DNA of 64,000 bases from Chitinophagales bacterium (GTDB taxonomy: Bacteria; Bacteroidota; Bacteroidia; Chitinophagales; JABDMM01), in contig JABDMM010000115.1 in the NCBI GenBank assembly GCA_013001465.1, forward strand, positions 19,571 through 83,570, written 5' to 3'. Made by a program: the position numbers and the translations under genes. Shown piece after piece: positions 9,276 through 19,049 of this stretch. A model generated the notes under the pieces. The model searched no databases. It saw only the letters and a list, made by a program, of their open reading frames with translations, and had not been told where the DNA came from. The first letter of the stretch is position 1. Each line of letters opens with the position of its first letter.

Positions 9276-9878
9276 ATGCTATCATATATAAAAGGAAATA
9301 TCACCTTCAAAAGTCCCGCATTTGTCATTTTAGAATTGGGTGGAATTGGTTATGAGGTGCAGATTAGCTTGCACACATATAGCCAAATTCAATCCAAAGA
9401 AAATTGCAAACTATTTACGTATATGAACGTAAAATCCGAAGGTCAATCAGTTTCTGCATTTGAATTGTACGGATTTGCAGATAGTGGAGAGAGAGAAGTG
9501 TTCAAACACCTTATTTCCGTTTCAGGAATAGGAGCGAATACTGCAAGGATGATGTTGTCGTCGATGAGCCCAAGTGATGTGAGACAAGCAATTGTCGATG
9601 AGAATGTGGCTGTGATCCAGAGTATTAAAGGCATAGGGCCGAAAACTGCAAAACGATTGATACTGGAATTAAAGGAAAAGTTATTTAAAACTCAAACGTC
9701 CGAAATTATTTCTTCAAGTTCTCACAATACGACCAAAGATGAGGCGTTATCAGCACTAGTCTCATTAGGAATTAACAAGTCCAAAGCGGAAAAAGCTGTT
9801 TTTAGTGCGCTAAAGACCAAAACTTCCGAGCCTATGAGCGTTGAAGCATTAATTAAGGAATCATTAAAAAACATCTAG
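9276..9878 (+). CDS. ruvA: Holliday junction branch migration protein RuvA
   Basis: RuvA binds four-way DNA junctions as a tetramer and loads the RuvB motor during recombination repair. The 200-residue length is typical. An OB-fold N-terminal domain (MLSYIKGNITFKSPAFVIL, LYGFADSGEREVFKHLISVSGIG) leads into two helix-hairpin-helix motifs (SVSGIGANTARMML and SIKGIGPKTAKRLILELKEK). After a flexible linker of serines and threonines comes the C-terminal RuvB-contact domain (ALSALVSLGINKSKAEKAV). The start at 9276 is the only ATG that keeps the OB strand complete. sprA follows after 22 bases. The ruvA-sprA-gcvH order is, as far as I recall, found in other Bacteroidota. Confidence 0.96.
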   Translation: MLSYIKGNITFKSPAFVILELGGIGYEVQISLHTYSQIQSKENCKLFTYMNVKSEGQSVSAFELYGFADSGEREVFKHLISVSGIGANTARMMLSSMSPSDVRQAIVDENVAVIQSIKGIGPKTAKRLILELKEKLFKTQTSEIISSSSHNTTKDEALSALVSLGINKSKAEKAVFSALKTKTSEPMSVEALIKESLKNI

Positions 9879-9900
9879 AGGAGAAATTTTTGACCCATAA

Positions 9901-12900
9901 GTGAGCTCACCTACCAAAATATGGCTTTCGATCGCCACTGCTATTCTATTCTTTGCGCAGACTTCCAAAGCGAACCACCCTGCATGGCCTTTACAGTTCA
10001 ATGCAAATGTCTTTCCAAGTCTGGCAGAACTTCCAGACAGTAACGATAACGGGAAACTTAAATATCCGATAAAAGATAGAAGTGGAGATTTTGTCACAGA
10101 TTCTGATGACAATCCATTTAATCTTAAAGATCCTCCTGCGATAGAACAGACAGTCGAATACGATCCTGTTACCAATAGCTATATTGTTACTGAAACAATT
10201 GGAGGCTTCTACGTGAAACCTCCGACATACTATACTTACGACGAGTATCTTCAATATACACTGGATAACGAAATGGAAGAATACTGGGACAGCCGTTCCG
10301 ATGCGATCAACATTCTTCAGAAAAGCAATCTCATTCCTCCTATTGAACTTACCAGACAGAAAACAGGTATTAAGATCCCTATCGAGATCAGACCGCAGGG
10401 TAATATTGATTTGACCATCGGTGGAAATTTCCAAAAGATCGGAAACCCAACGCTGCCAATTCAGCAAAGAAAACAAGGGAGTTTCGACTTTGATATGGAC
10501 ATCAATATGAATGTTCTTGGAAAAATAGGAGATTTCGTCCAGGTCAACTTCAACTACAATACAAAAGCGACTTTTGATTTTGACAACCAGATAAAACTGG
10601 AGTACACCGGTGATGAAGATGATATCATTCAGGAGTTTAAAGCTGGTAATGTTGACTTCCCGCTTAACACTCAGTTGATCCAGGGTAGTCAGGCACTATT
10701 TGGTTTCAAACCCACACTCAGATTCGGGCGACTTACCTGGTCTTCTGTGATATCGGAACAAAAATCAAAGAAGCAATCCATCGTACTTGAAGGAGGAGCG
10801 CAGACCCAGAAATTCAGCATCGATGTTGATCAATATGATGAAAACAGACACTTCTTCTTATCCCAGTTTTTCAGAGACCAATACAATAAAGCTTTATCCG
10901 ACCTTCCGATCATAAACACACTTGTCGATATTTCGAAAGTTGAGGTTTGGGTAACCAACCAACAAGGAACAACAGAAAATGTGCGTGATATTGTTGCCTT
11001 TATGGACCTCGGAGATGGTGATCCATACAGTAATCAAATCAATACGTTTGGATTAAACAAGAAACCTGATAATGCTGCCAATGACCTTTATGGCAGGTTA
11101 AAGAAAAGTGATGCAGGTCGATCGATCAATGCTATCGAAGCTGATCTGCAAACACGGCTCAACCTAACTGCGGTTCAGGATTTCGCTAAAACCTATGCTA
11201 AGAAACTCTCTCCTTCTGAATACACCCTTCATCCACAATTAGGATATGTCTCGCTAAATTCAACTCTTCAGCCGGATGAGGTTCTGGCAGTGGCGTTCGA
11301 GTATACTTTTAACGGACAAAAATTCAAAGTGGGGGAATTCGGTTATGAAGTACCGCCAGACTCCGCCTCCGGAAGCAAAGTCCTTTATCTTAAAATGCTG
11401 AAAAGCACATCCGTTAGACCCAATCTTCCGATTTGGGACCTGATGATGAAGAACATTTACTCACTTGGAGCATTCCAGATCGGGCAGGAAGATTTTAAAC
11501 TTGATATATATTATAATGATCCGGGACAAGGAGTTAAGAGGTTCCTACCTAAAGGAAATTTAAAAGGGATCCCGCTCATTAGATTGCTGAATCTGGATAA
11601 TCTAAATAATCAAAACGATGCCCAACCAGACGGTATATTTGATTTCGTTCCCGGGGTCACCATAAACCCACAACGTGGAAAATTGATCTTCCCTGTTGTT
11701 GAACCTTTTGGTGATGATCTTAGAGATGAATTCGAAGCCGCTGGAGAACCGGATCTTGCAGATCAGTTTGTATATGATCAATTATATGACTCGACCAGAG
11801 TTATCGCACAGCAGTTCCCTGAGTTTAACCGTTTCTCCATGAGAGGAGAATACAAGGGAAACAACTCTTCCGATATTTCTTTGGGAGCTTTCAATATTCC
11901 TAAGAATTCTGTAAGTGTTTCTATGGGTGGACAAAAACTTGTTGAAGGGGTTCATTATACAGTCGATTATAACCTCGGTAGGATTAAGATCATCGATGAG
12001 TCGATCGTTAATTCCGGAAACCAGATCAAAGTTGATTTTGAGAATAATGCCTTATTCGGGTTTCAAGTAAAGAGTTTGTTTGGTACAAGGCTGGATTATA
12101 AGATCAGTGATAATTTCAATATCGGTGGTACAATAATGAAGCTGAAGGAGAGACCATTTACTCAGAAGGTCAATATCGGAGATGATCCGATTTCAAACTC
12201 CATTATGGGACTTGATCTTAATTATAAAACTGAAGCTCCGTTCTTAACCAGAGCGCTCGATAAGCTTCCATTATACGATACAAAAGAGATCTCGACAATT
12301 GGAGTTACTGCAGAAGTAGCACATTTAAGACCTGGTCACTCAAAAGCGATCAGTAGCACCGATAATGAAGGTGTGGTCTATCTCGATGATTTTGAAGGAA
12401 CGAGTAGCGGTTATGATCTTAAATTTCCTGCTCTTGCCTGGAAACTATCCAGTACACCAAGGAATTCAAAGAGCAGTAGTGGAAATATCCTTTTCCCGGA
12501 AGCAGATGAGATCGATGATCTGGACTATGGCAAGAACAGAGCATTGATGGCATGGTATAATATAGATCCCGTATTCCAAAGAAATACTTCAGCAACGCCT
12601 CAATATATCAAGAGTAGTCCATGTAATTACATCAACCATTACACAAAAGAGATCAGACAAGAAGAAGTCTTCCCAAATAGAGACAATACAGATTTCACCA
12701 ATACAACCATTTTAACTTTCGATGTTTCGTTCTTTCCTAATCAAAGAGGGCCTTACAATTTTGATGTTAGCAGGGTAAATAATGATGGCACCTTGCAAGA
12801 TCCAAGATCGAGATGGGGTGGGATTATGCGTAATATCGACAATTCCGATTTTGAAGCAAGCAATGTTGAATTCATTGAATTCTGGGTTCTTGATCCATTT

Positions 12901-15900
12901 ATTGATGATGCTTCTCCTCAAAGAGAAGGTTCGATGTATATCAATCTTGGAAACCTTTCTGAAGATATTTTGAGAGATTCCAGAATGTCGTACGAGAATG
13001 GTTTGAAAGCGAATCTATCCGATATGGATAAAACTGAGTGGGCTCGGGTACCAAAGATCCCACCGATCACGAATTCATTTGATACAGATCCAAATTCGAG
13101 AGCTTATCAGGATGTAGGATTCGATGGTGTAGATGATATTGATGAAAGCACGCATTATAGTGACTTCTTTCAGGCGATCCCGACAACAACATGGAACCAG
13201 AATGTAAAAGATAACTTGAGTACTGATCCAGCTTCTGACAACTACTTGTCTTTCCGGGCAGAAGAGTACGATGATATTCAAGAAGATATTGTTGAGCGTT
13301 ACAAATATTATAACAACCCGGATGGGAATTCACCTATCGCCGGAGATAACGATGTGTTTTCTCAAGCAGCAACTTTCCAGCCTGATATTGAGGATTTCAA
13401 TCGAGATAATAGCCTTAGTACAACAGAGGAGTATTTTCAGTACGAAATACCGATCTATCCTAACATGGATGTAGACAATCATCCATATATCGTTTCTAAG
13501 TCAACAAATCCTGGGTACGAAGACCAGTTGAACAATTGCGCAGACAACAGAGATTATAACTGGTACCAGTTTAAAATTCCAATTCGCGAGTATGATTCGA
13601 AAGTTGGGAATATTCAGGATTTCAAATCCATTCAGTTTATCAGAATGTTCCTAACCGGTTTTGCTGATTCATTGACAATGCGTTTTGCAACATTTGACCT
13701 GATAAGAAACCAGTGGAGAACATACCAGTTCAATCTGGATGAATCGATCGATAACGTTCAGGTTGAACCTGAGCCCGAAGCAGTATTTAACGTGTCCTCT
13801 GTGAGTCTCGAAGAAAATTCAGAGAAAGAGCCTGTCAACTATGTACTTCCTCCTGATATCGAAAGGGAGTCTGGTGTTGGAACTACGAGCAGTGGCGCTG
13901 TATTGTTGAATGAGCAGTCCCTGGCGATCAATGTATGCGACCTTGCCGATGGCGAGTCCAAAGCTGTTTATAAAACCCTGGATCTCGACTTCCGGAATTA
14001 CAAAAAACTGAAAATGTTTGTTCATGCAGAGGCTGCAGACAACCAAAGTCTGGGCGATGGAGAAATCACAGCATTCATCCGCCTTGGATCTGATTTTAAA
14101 GACAACTATTACCAGTATGAAGTACCATTAACAATTACTGCTCCTGCTCCTGCTAGCGGTTATGATCCGGTTGCAGACCGAAGATTAGTTTGGCCTTTAG
14201 AGAATGAATTTGATCTGGTATTAGAAGATCTCATCAACGTTAAGATCAAGAGGAATAGTCAGAGCTTCCCTGCAAATGTGCCATTTAAGGTAATCCAGCA
14301 GGACCCGAACGATCCAATTGGTAAAATTCTTACTGTTGTAGGTAACCCTGATCTTGGCTTGGTTAAAACGGTGATGATCGGGATTAAGAATCCTGCGAAG
14401 GATGATCCAAATAATCCGCTGGTACTTTTCTATAATGAAGCTGATGATGGCCTTCCTAAGTGTGCCGAGCTTTGGTATAACGAGCTACGCTTATCAGGAC
14501 TCGATGAAGAAAGCGGTACCGCTGCACTAGCTTCTGTAAATATGAAACTTGCTGATCTTGGAAATATTCAATTTTCAACGAGTATGCACACCATTGGTTT
14601 TGGTCAGCTTGAGCAACAAGTCGATGACCGGTTCCAGGATCGTTTCTTCCAATATGATCTCTCTTCCAATATTGAGCTAGGTAAGTTTCTTCCAGAAAAA
14701 TGGGGTATCAGAATTCCTTTTTATGGTAGCATCTCCCAATCCTTCAGTACTCCTGAGTATGATCCTTACCAACTAGATGTTCCTTTCGAAAATAATTTCG
14801 ATACAATAAAAGCCAACTTTGGAGTTGACTCTGCCAGAGGTTATCGTCAAAGTGTTCAGGAAATAGTGACCAGGAAAGGATTTAACTTCACAAATGTCAG
14901 GATCATTGGATCCGGTAAGGGGAAACCCCGGTTTTATAGTCCGTCTAATTTCAATTTTACATACGCATATAATGTGATTGAAAAGTCCGATCCATATGTT
15001 GCCAGCGATCGACTAGAAGATTATCTGGGAGCTTTAGGATACAACTTTTCACCAACGCCGAAATATATCAATCCGTTCAAGAATGCTATTAAATCGAAAT
15101 CCAAATGGTTTGATATCATTAAAGACATCAACCTGAATTTCATTCCGAGTAATTTTGGATTTAACACTCAATTGAACAGGCAGTTTGGAGAATTACGTTT
15201 GCGATCATTTGGGGAAGATGTGACCATCGAACCAACATATAATAAGTTCTTTACGTGGAATAGAAACTATACTTTTAAATACAATCCTTTTAAATCGCTG
15301 TCTATAGATTTCACGGCATCTAATAGAGCAAGGATCGATGAACCTCTTGGGCGCATAGATACCAAGGATAAGAAAAAAGAGCTTTGGGATAATCTCAAGA
15401 GTTTTGGCAGAACTACCAATTACAACCATTCTACAAATATCAACTACAACGTCCCGATCAATAAGATCCCGATACTGAGTTGGATCAAGGTAAAAGCAGG
15501 TTATAACTCTACATATACCTGGACTACAGCGCCACAAGTCAAAGGTGAGCTACCGGGTGAGCTTGTCCTGGACAGCAGAGGTAACACGATATCCAACAGC
15601 CAAAACTTCAGATTAAACAATGATTTCAATTTCAAGAGTCTTTATGATAAATCAGATTTCTTAAAGCAATACAACAAGAATGCACCGCCAAAAACAAAAG
15701 AAGACCGGCAAAAGCAAATTGAGAACATCACCAACGCGAGGGAAAAGATCAAGAAAGACATAGAAAGACTGAAACAACAGCTTGCTGTGACAAAAAAGAA
15801 GATCAAGGAAGTCAAGAAAGATGATGATAAGGATCCGGTATCTAAAGAGCAGGAACTGGCCACACTGAAATCTGACAAGAAGAAACTCAAGAAAAACATC

Positions 15901-17394
15901 AAAGAGAAGAAGAAAGACAAGAAGAAAAAGCAATTGCCTGTTAGACCTGGAGTATCCGCTGCAGTAAAACCTCTGCTGGCATTGAAGAAAATAACCGTAA
16001 ATTATACAGAGAACAAGGGAACTACTGTTGCTGGTTATCTGCCAAAAACAAAACTTTTCGGACTTAGTGATGGTTTTGGAGAACCGGGATGGAAGTTCGT
16101 GTTAGGTGAGCAACCCGGACAATCAATGTTCAAAAGTATCGATGCCCAATCGAGAAACGAATGGCTCGACAATCTCTCACAAGATGGTTTTATATCTACT
16201 GATACTCTGTTGAATCAGCGATTTACTCAGAGCTGGTCGAAACAGTTCGATATGAAAATGAATTTTGAGCCATTCAATGATTTCCGTATAGACCTTAATT
16301 GGAAAAGAAACTTCTCTCAAAATCACTCGCAGCTATATAAGGTGACTTCCGAAGGTGGCGATTTTGAACACTTAAATGCAATAGATATCGGTTCATACGC
16401 GATATCATTCTTCACATGGGGAACAGCATTTGAACAAATCGATTCTACCGGGATCTCGAACGGATACAGAGCTTTCGAGAATAACAGAAAGATCATTTCT
16501 CAACGACTACAGGAACAAAACGCGAATTCGATCGGAAGTTTTGTTGATCTTTCCGAAGAAAACCCAACGATCGACACAAATTATGCAAGTGGTTACGGAC
16601 CAACTTCTCAGGATGTGTTGATCCCGGCATTTATTGCTGCTTATACAGGAAAAGAAGCTACAACTTCAAAGTTGAACCCGATCAACTATATTCCTAAACC
16701 AAATTGGCGAATTACCTATAATGGACTAGCTAAAATGCCTTGGGCAAAAGATCTGTTCCAGAGTATTACGATATCGCACGGATATACATCGGAACTCAGG
16801 ATCAACAACTATGAGACAAACCTTGATTATGATGGAGGTGGAGGTTATCTGGAACCGGCAGAGATCGATACTTTGAATGGAAACTTCTATACACTTTACC
16901 GAATACCGAACATTGTTATCAGCGAGCAATTGTCGCCATTGATCGGGATCGATGTGTCGATGAAAAATAATGTCTCAGCAAAATTTGAATTTAAGAAAAC
17001 CCGAACCCTATCGATGAGTTTTATCGATTACCAGCTGAGGGAAACCAAATCCAAAACAATTACGGTTGGTTTAGGATATAAAGTACGTGGACTTACACTT
17101 CCAATTAAGAGAAAAGGTAAGTTTATCAGGCTGCAAAACGATCTGAATTTCAAATTTGATCTTTCTGTAAGAGATAATGTGACGGTGAATCACAGATTGG
17201 ATCAAAACAGTTCTGAGCCGACACAAGGGTCGAAGAATATATCTATAAATCCATCGATAGATTATACTGTGAATAAACGACTGAACCTTCGCATATTCTT
17301 TGATAGAATAAGAACTATTCCTAAGACATCTGCTTCTTTTCCAACGACTAATACAAAAGCCGGGGTAACCATCAGTTTCTCACTTACACAGTAA
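9901..17394 (+). CDS. sprA: SprA, type IX secretion outer-membrane translocon / gliding motility protein
   Basis: SprA (Sov in Porphyromonas) is the giant outer-membrane barrel through which type IX cargo leaves the cell. The length, 2497 residues, is within the family range, and the family pattern is clear: a signal peptide, an early HPAWPLQFN, repeated beta-strand blocks (GDFVQVNFNYNTKATFDFDNQIKLEY, VYLDDFEGTSSGYDL, KCAELWYNELRLSGLDE) and a final strand TKAGVTISFSL. The start must be the GTG at 9901, since a stop codon directly precedes it and no suitable ATG follows before the signal peptide. Unusually, residues about 1930-2015 form a highly charged lysine/glutamate segment (KKKIKEVKK, KKNIKEKKKDKKKK) between barrel strands, probably a coiled-coil loop. 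Two likely cargo proteins are encoded in this window. Confidence 0.97.
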   Translation: MSSPTKIWLSIATAILFFAQTSKANHPAWPLQFNANVFPSLAELPDSNDNGKLKYPIKDRSGDFVTDSDDNPFNLKDPPAIEQTVEYDPVTNSYIVTETIGGFYVKPPTYYTYDEYLQYTLDNEMEEYWDSRSDAINILQKSNLIPPIELTRQKTGIKIPIEIRPQGNIDLTIGGNFQKIGNPTLPIQQRKQGSFDFDMDINMNVLGKIGDFVQVNFNYNTKATFDFDNQIKLEYTGDEDDIIQEFKAGNVDFPLNTQLIQGSQALFGFKPTLRFGRLTWSSVISEQKSKKQSIVLEGGAQTQKFSIDVDQYDENRHFFLSQFFRDQYNKALSDLPIINTLVDISKVEVWVTNQQGTTENVRDIVAFMDLGDGDPYSNQINTFGLNKKPDNAANDLYGRLKKSDAGRSINAIEADLQTRLNLTAVQDFAKTYAKKLSPSEYTLHPQLGYVSLNSTLQPDEVLAVAFEYTFNGQKFKVGEFGYEVPPDSASGSKVLYLKMLKSTSVRPNLPIWDLMMKNIYSLGAFQIGQEDFKLDIYYNDPGQGVKRFLPKGNLKGIPLIRLLNLDNLNNQNDAQPDGIFDFVPGVTINPQRGKLIFPVVEPFGDDLRDEFEAAGEPDLADQFVYDQLYDSTRVIAQQFPEFNRFSMRGEYKGNNSSDISLGAFNIPKNSVSVSMGGQKLVEGVHYTVDYNLGRIKIIDESIVNSGNQIKVDFENNALFGFQVKSLFGTRLDYKISDNFNIGGTIMKLKERPFTQKVNIGDDPISNSIMGLDLNYKTEAPFLTRALDKLPLYDTKEISTIGVTAEVAHLRPGHSKAISSTDNEGVVYLDDFEGTSSGYDLKFPALAWKLSSTPRNSKSSSGNILFPEADEIDDLDYGKNRALMAWYNIDPVFQRNTSATPQYIKSSPCNYINHYTKEIRQEEVFPNRDNTDFTNTTILTFDVSFFPNQRGPYNFDVSRVNNDGTLQDPRSRWGGIMRNIDNSDFEASNVEFIEFWVLDPFIDDASPQREGSMYINLGNLSEDILRDSRMSYENGLKANLSDMDKTEWARVPKIPPITNSFDTDPNSRAYQDVGFDGVDDIDESTHYSDFFQAIPTTTWNQNVKDNLSTDPASDNYLSFRAEEYDDIQEDIVERYKYYNNPDGNSPIAGDNDVFSQAATFQPDIEDFNRDNSLSTTEEYFQYEIPIYPNMDVDNHPYIVSKSTNPGYEDQLNNCADNRDYNWYQFKIPIREYDSKVGNIQDFKSIQFIRMFLTGFADSLTMRFATFDLIRNQWRTYQFNLDESIDNVQVEPEPEAVFNVSSVSLEENSEKEPVNYVLPPDIERESGVGTTSSGAVLLNEQSLAINVCDLADGESKAVYKTLDLDFRNYKKLKMFVHAEAADNQSLGDGEITAFIRLGSDFKDNYYQYEVPLTITAPAPASGYDPVADRRLVWPLENEFDLVLEDLINVKIKRNSQSFPANVPFKVIQQDPNDPIGKILTVVGNPDLGLVKTVMIGIKNPAKDDPNNPLVLFYNEADDGLPKCAELWYNELRLSGLDEESGTAALASVNMKLADLGNIQFSTSMHTIGFGQLEQQVDDRFQDRFFQYDLSSNIELGKFLPEKWGIRIPFYGSISQSFSTPEYDPYQLDVPFENNFDTIKANFGVDSARGYRQSVQEIVTRKGFNFTNVRIIGSGKGKPRFYSPSNFNFTYAYNVIEKSDPYVASDRLEDYLGALGYNFSPTPKYINPFKNAIKSKSKWFDIIKDINLNFIPSNFGFNTQLNRQFGELRLRSFGEDVTIEPTYNKFFTWNRNYTFKYNPFKSLSIDFTASNRARIDEPLGRIDTKDKKKELWDNLKSFGRTTNYNHSTNINYNVPINKIPILSWIKVKAGYNSTYTWTTAPQVKGELPGELVLDSRGNTISNSQNFRLNNDFNFKSLYDKSDFLKQYNKNAPPKTKEDRQKQIENITNAREKIKKDIERLKQQLAVTKKKIKEVKKDDDKDPVSKEQELATLKSDKKKLKKNIKEKKKDKKKKQLPVRPGVSAAVKPLLALKKITVNYTENKGTTVAGYLPKTKLFGLSDGFGEPGWKFVLGEQPGQSMFKSIDAQSRNEWLDNLSQDGFISTDTLLNQRFTQSWSKQFDMKMNFEPFNDFRIDLNWKRNFSQNHSQLYKVTSEGGDFEHLNAIDIGSYAISFFTWGTAFEQIDSTGISNGYRAFENNRKIISQRLQEQNANSIGSFVDLSEENPTIDTNYASGYGPTSQDVLIPAFIAAYTGKEATTSKLNPINYIPKPNWRITYNGLAKMPWAKDLFQSITISHGYTSELRINNYETNLDYDGGGGYLEPAEIDTLNGNFYTLYRIPNIVISEQLSPLIGIDVSMKNNVSAKFEFKKTRTLSMSFIDYQLRETKSKTITVGLGYKVRGLTLPIKRKGKFIRLQNDLNFKFDLSVRDNVTVNHRLDQNSSEPTQGSKNISINPSIDYTVNKRLNLRIFFDRIRTIPKTSASFPTTNTKAGVTISFSLTQ

Positions 17395-17440
17395 GGGCAA
17401 TTTCAATTTTTGATGTATTTTTAGCGCAAAATTATTCTTG

Positions 17441-17821
17441 ATGGAGACGCCCGAAAATTTATACTATACAAATGACCATGAATGGATCAAGGTCGAAGGT
17501 GATACAGGAACTATAGGTATAACAGACTTCGCTCAAAGAGAGCTTGGAGATATCGTTTACCTGGAAATTGAGTCGCTAAATGAGTCTCTGGAAACTGAAG
17601 AGGTCTTCGGTACCATTGAAGCTGTAAAAACAGTTTCCGATCTCTTTATGCCTGTTTCGGGTAAAGTCATTGAGATCAATACATCCCTTGAAGATAACCC
17701 CGAAGTCGTGAACAAAGATCCTTTCGGAGAAGGATGGTTGATAAAAGTAGAGCTGAGTGATAAAAGTCAGCTTGATAATCTACTCACATCAGAAGCATAT
17801 AAAGAACTTACCAGTGTTTGA
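17441..17821 (+). CDS. gcvH: Glycine cleavage system H protein
   Basis: GcvH carries the lipoyl arm that shuttles the aminomethyl group between the P, T and L proteins of glycine cleavage. The product has 126 residues, the usual size. The lipoylated lysine is K63 in the motif TIEAVKTVSDL, and the family start YYTNDHEWI and the closing NKDPFGEGWLIKVEL are present. The track uses a TTG three bases upstream (17438); the ATG at 17441 is preferred. The partner genes gcvT and gcvP are not nearby, as is common when gcvH sits in the sprA neighbourhood. Its stop overlaps the start of the VanZ-like gene by four bases (TTGA), suggesting coupled translation. Confidence 0.96.
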   Translation: METPENLYYTNDHEWIKVEGDTGTIGITDFAQRELGDIVYLEIESLNESLETEEVFGTIEAVKTVSDLFMPVSGKVIEINTSLEDNPEVVNKDPFGEGWLIKVELSDKSQLDNLLTSEAYKELTSV

Positions 17822-18171
17822 GTAATATTAAGCTCAAATATCACCTGCCGATTTTATTCTGGGTGATCCTAACAATATTTTTATCCTTAACACCCGGCAA
17901 TGAGTTGCCCAAGATAAACTTTTGGCAACATGACAAGATCCTTCATTTTATATTCTACACAGTAATGTCTGTTTTTGGAAGGTGGAGTATAACACAACAA
18001 TATAAACTATCACGAATACGTTTGAAAATAAAGGCAGTACTCTTTATACTTATATCTGCTTTTAGTATCTTGATTGAAATTTTACAGGGAGAATTGATAA
18101 ATGGACGATATTTTGATATTTTTGATATTCTCGCTAATTTGCTGGGTACGTTTTTTGGATTGATCATATAA
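17818..18171 (+). CDS. VanZ-like small membrane protein
   Basis: This 117-residue protein has four predicted membrane helices and the VanZ pattern: an opening helix (PILFWVILTIFLSLTPG), then WQHDKILHFIFYTVMSVF and a closing EILQGELINGRYFDIFDILANLLGTFFGL. VanZ-like domains occur in small proteins linked to cell envelope traits, but for this short form no reaction is known. The start is a TTG whose last two bases are the first two of the gcvH stop; no ATG is available nearby. It is the third gene of the sprA-gcvH run and is followed after 10 bases by tonB. Confidence 0.87.
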   Translation: MSNIKLKYHLPILFWVILTIFLSLTPGNELPKINFWQHDKILHFIFYTVMSVFGRWSITQQYKLSRIRLKIKAVLFILISAFSILIEILQGELINGRYFDIFDILANLLGTFFGLII

Positions 18172-18181
18172 TCAATAACAT

Positions 18182-19048
18182 ATGGTTTTATTATTTGTAG
18201 GAAAAACAATTTTATATCTTATCGGTGGCTTGATAGCCTATATAGGTATCATTCTTGGGATATCATATGGTATCAAAGCACTTGTAAACATTAAAAACAG
18301 AGATAAAATAATTGAAGAGAACAGGAACAATCCTGAAATGCAGCCTGCATATATAAAAAAGTATCCAGAAGCGGATCTGAGAAATTTTTCAAAGATGGCA
18401 TTTCTTGTAGGGATGATTTTTGCTCTTACTACTGTGATCTTTGCATTCACATTTACACCTAGTGATAAGGGGCCGCAAGATCTTGGGACATATCTTGAAG
18501 AGGAAGATTTTGAGATAGAACCACCACAAACTCAGCAAAAACCACCACCTCCCCCACCTCCTCCACCACCTGAAATTGAAATCGTGGAAGATGAGGAAGT
18601 ACTCGAAGAAGAACCTGAAATCGAAGATATTGAAGTTGAGGAGGATGAAATAATTGAAGCTCCTATTATCGAGGAAGAAGAGCCGGCAGAGCCAGACTTT
18701 TTTACTATTGTAGAGGACATGCCTGCTTTCAAGGGATGTGAAAATGTAAAGAACAAAGACGAACGTAAAAAATGTACTGATCTGGAAATCCAAAAATATC
18801 TTGCTAAGATCCGTTATCCACCTCAGGCTAAGGAACTGGAGATAGAAGGAACTGTAATTATTCGTTTCCTTGTAGATAAGACCGGTGAAGTAGCCGAAGC
18901 AACTTTGGTTCGAGGTCCAGATAAAATCTTGAATGATGCCGCTTTACAGCACGTTAAAAACATGCCTAGATGGACACCTGGAAAGCAACGTGGGAAACCT
19001 GTGAGAGTGCAGTACATTGTACCTATTAAGTTCAGATTACAATACTGA
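18182..19048 (+). CDS. tonB: Energy transducer TonB with an extra N-terminal membrane segment
   Basis: TonB couples the inner-membrane proton gradient to outer-membrane TonB-dependent transporters. The C-terminal domain (about 205-288) is clear: RYPPQAKELEIEGTVIIRFLVDKTGEV and a closing VQYIVPIKFRL. Before it are ten consecutive prolines (121-130) and a very acidic periplasmic linker (about 131-172). The usual single anchor helix is at about 72-92 (KMAFLVGMIFALTTVIFAF), preceded by YPEADLRN as in other Bacteroidota TonBs. This protein has a further hydrophobic segment at 4-32 and thus two predicted helices. An internal ATG (residue 53, base 18338) would restore a canonical TonB; the extended form uses an ATG directly after the VanZ-like gene. 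The ExbB and ExbD genes are not here. Confidence 0.92.
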   Translation: MVLLFVGKTILYLIGGLIAYIGIILGISYGIKALVNIKNRDKIIEENRNNPEMQPAYIKKYPEADLRNFSKMAFLVGMIFALTTVIFAFTFTPSDKGPQDLGTYLEEEDFEIEPPQTQQKPPPPPPPPPPEIEIVEDEEVLEEEPEIEDIEVEEDEIIEAPIIEEEEPAEPDFFTIVEDMPAFKGCENVKNKDERKKCTDLEIQKYLAKIRYPPQAKELEIEGTVIIRFLVDKTGEVAEATLVRGPDKILNDAALQHVKNMPRWTPGKQRGKPVRVQYIVPIKFRLQY

Positions 19049-19049
19049 T

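Noticed and set aside
9901-9910. Ten-base palindrome gtgagctcac covering the sprA start codon
   Set aside because: It is short and is fully explained by the first codons; no repeat of it was seen.
9991-10476. 161-codon ORF opposite the start of sprA, and similar antisense ORFs along sprA
   Set aside because: The SprA frame is intact and conserved across all of them; the antisense products look like random translation.
17433-17440. TATTCTTG before gcvH considered as a -7 box
   Set aside because: It abuts the start codon, so the transcript would begin inside the gene.
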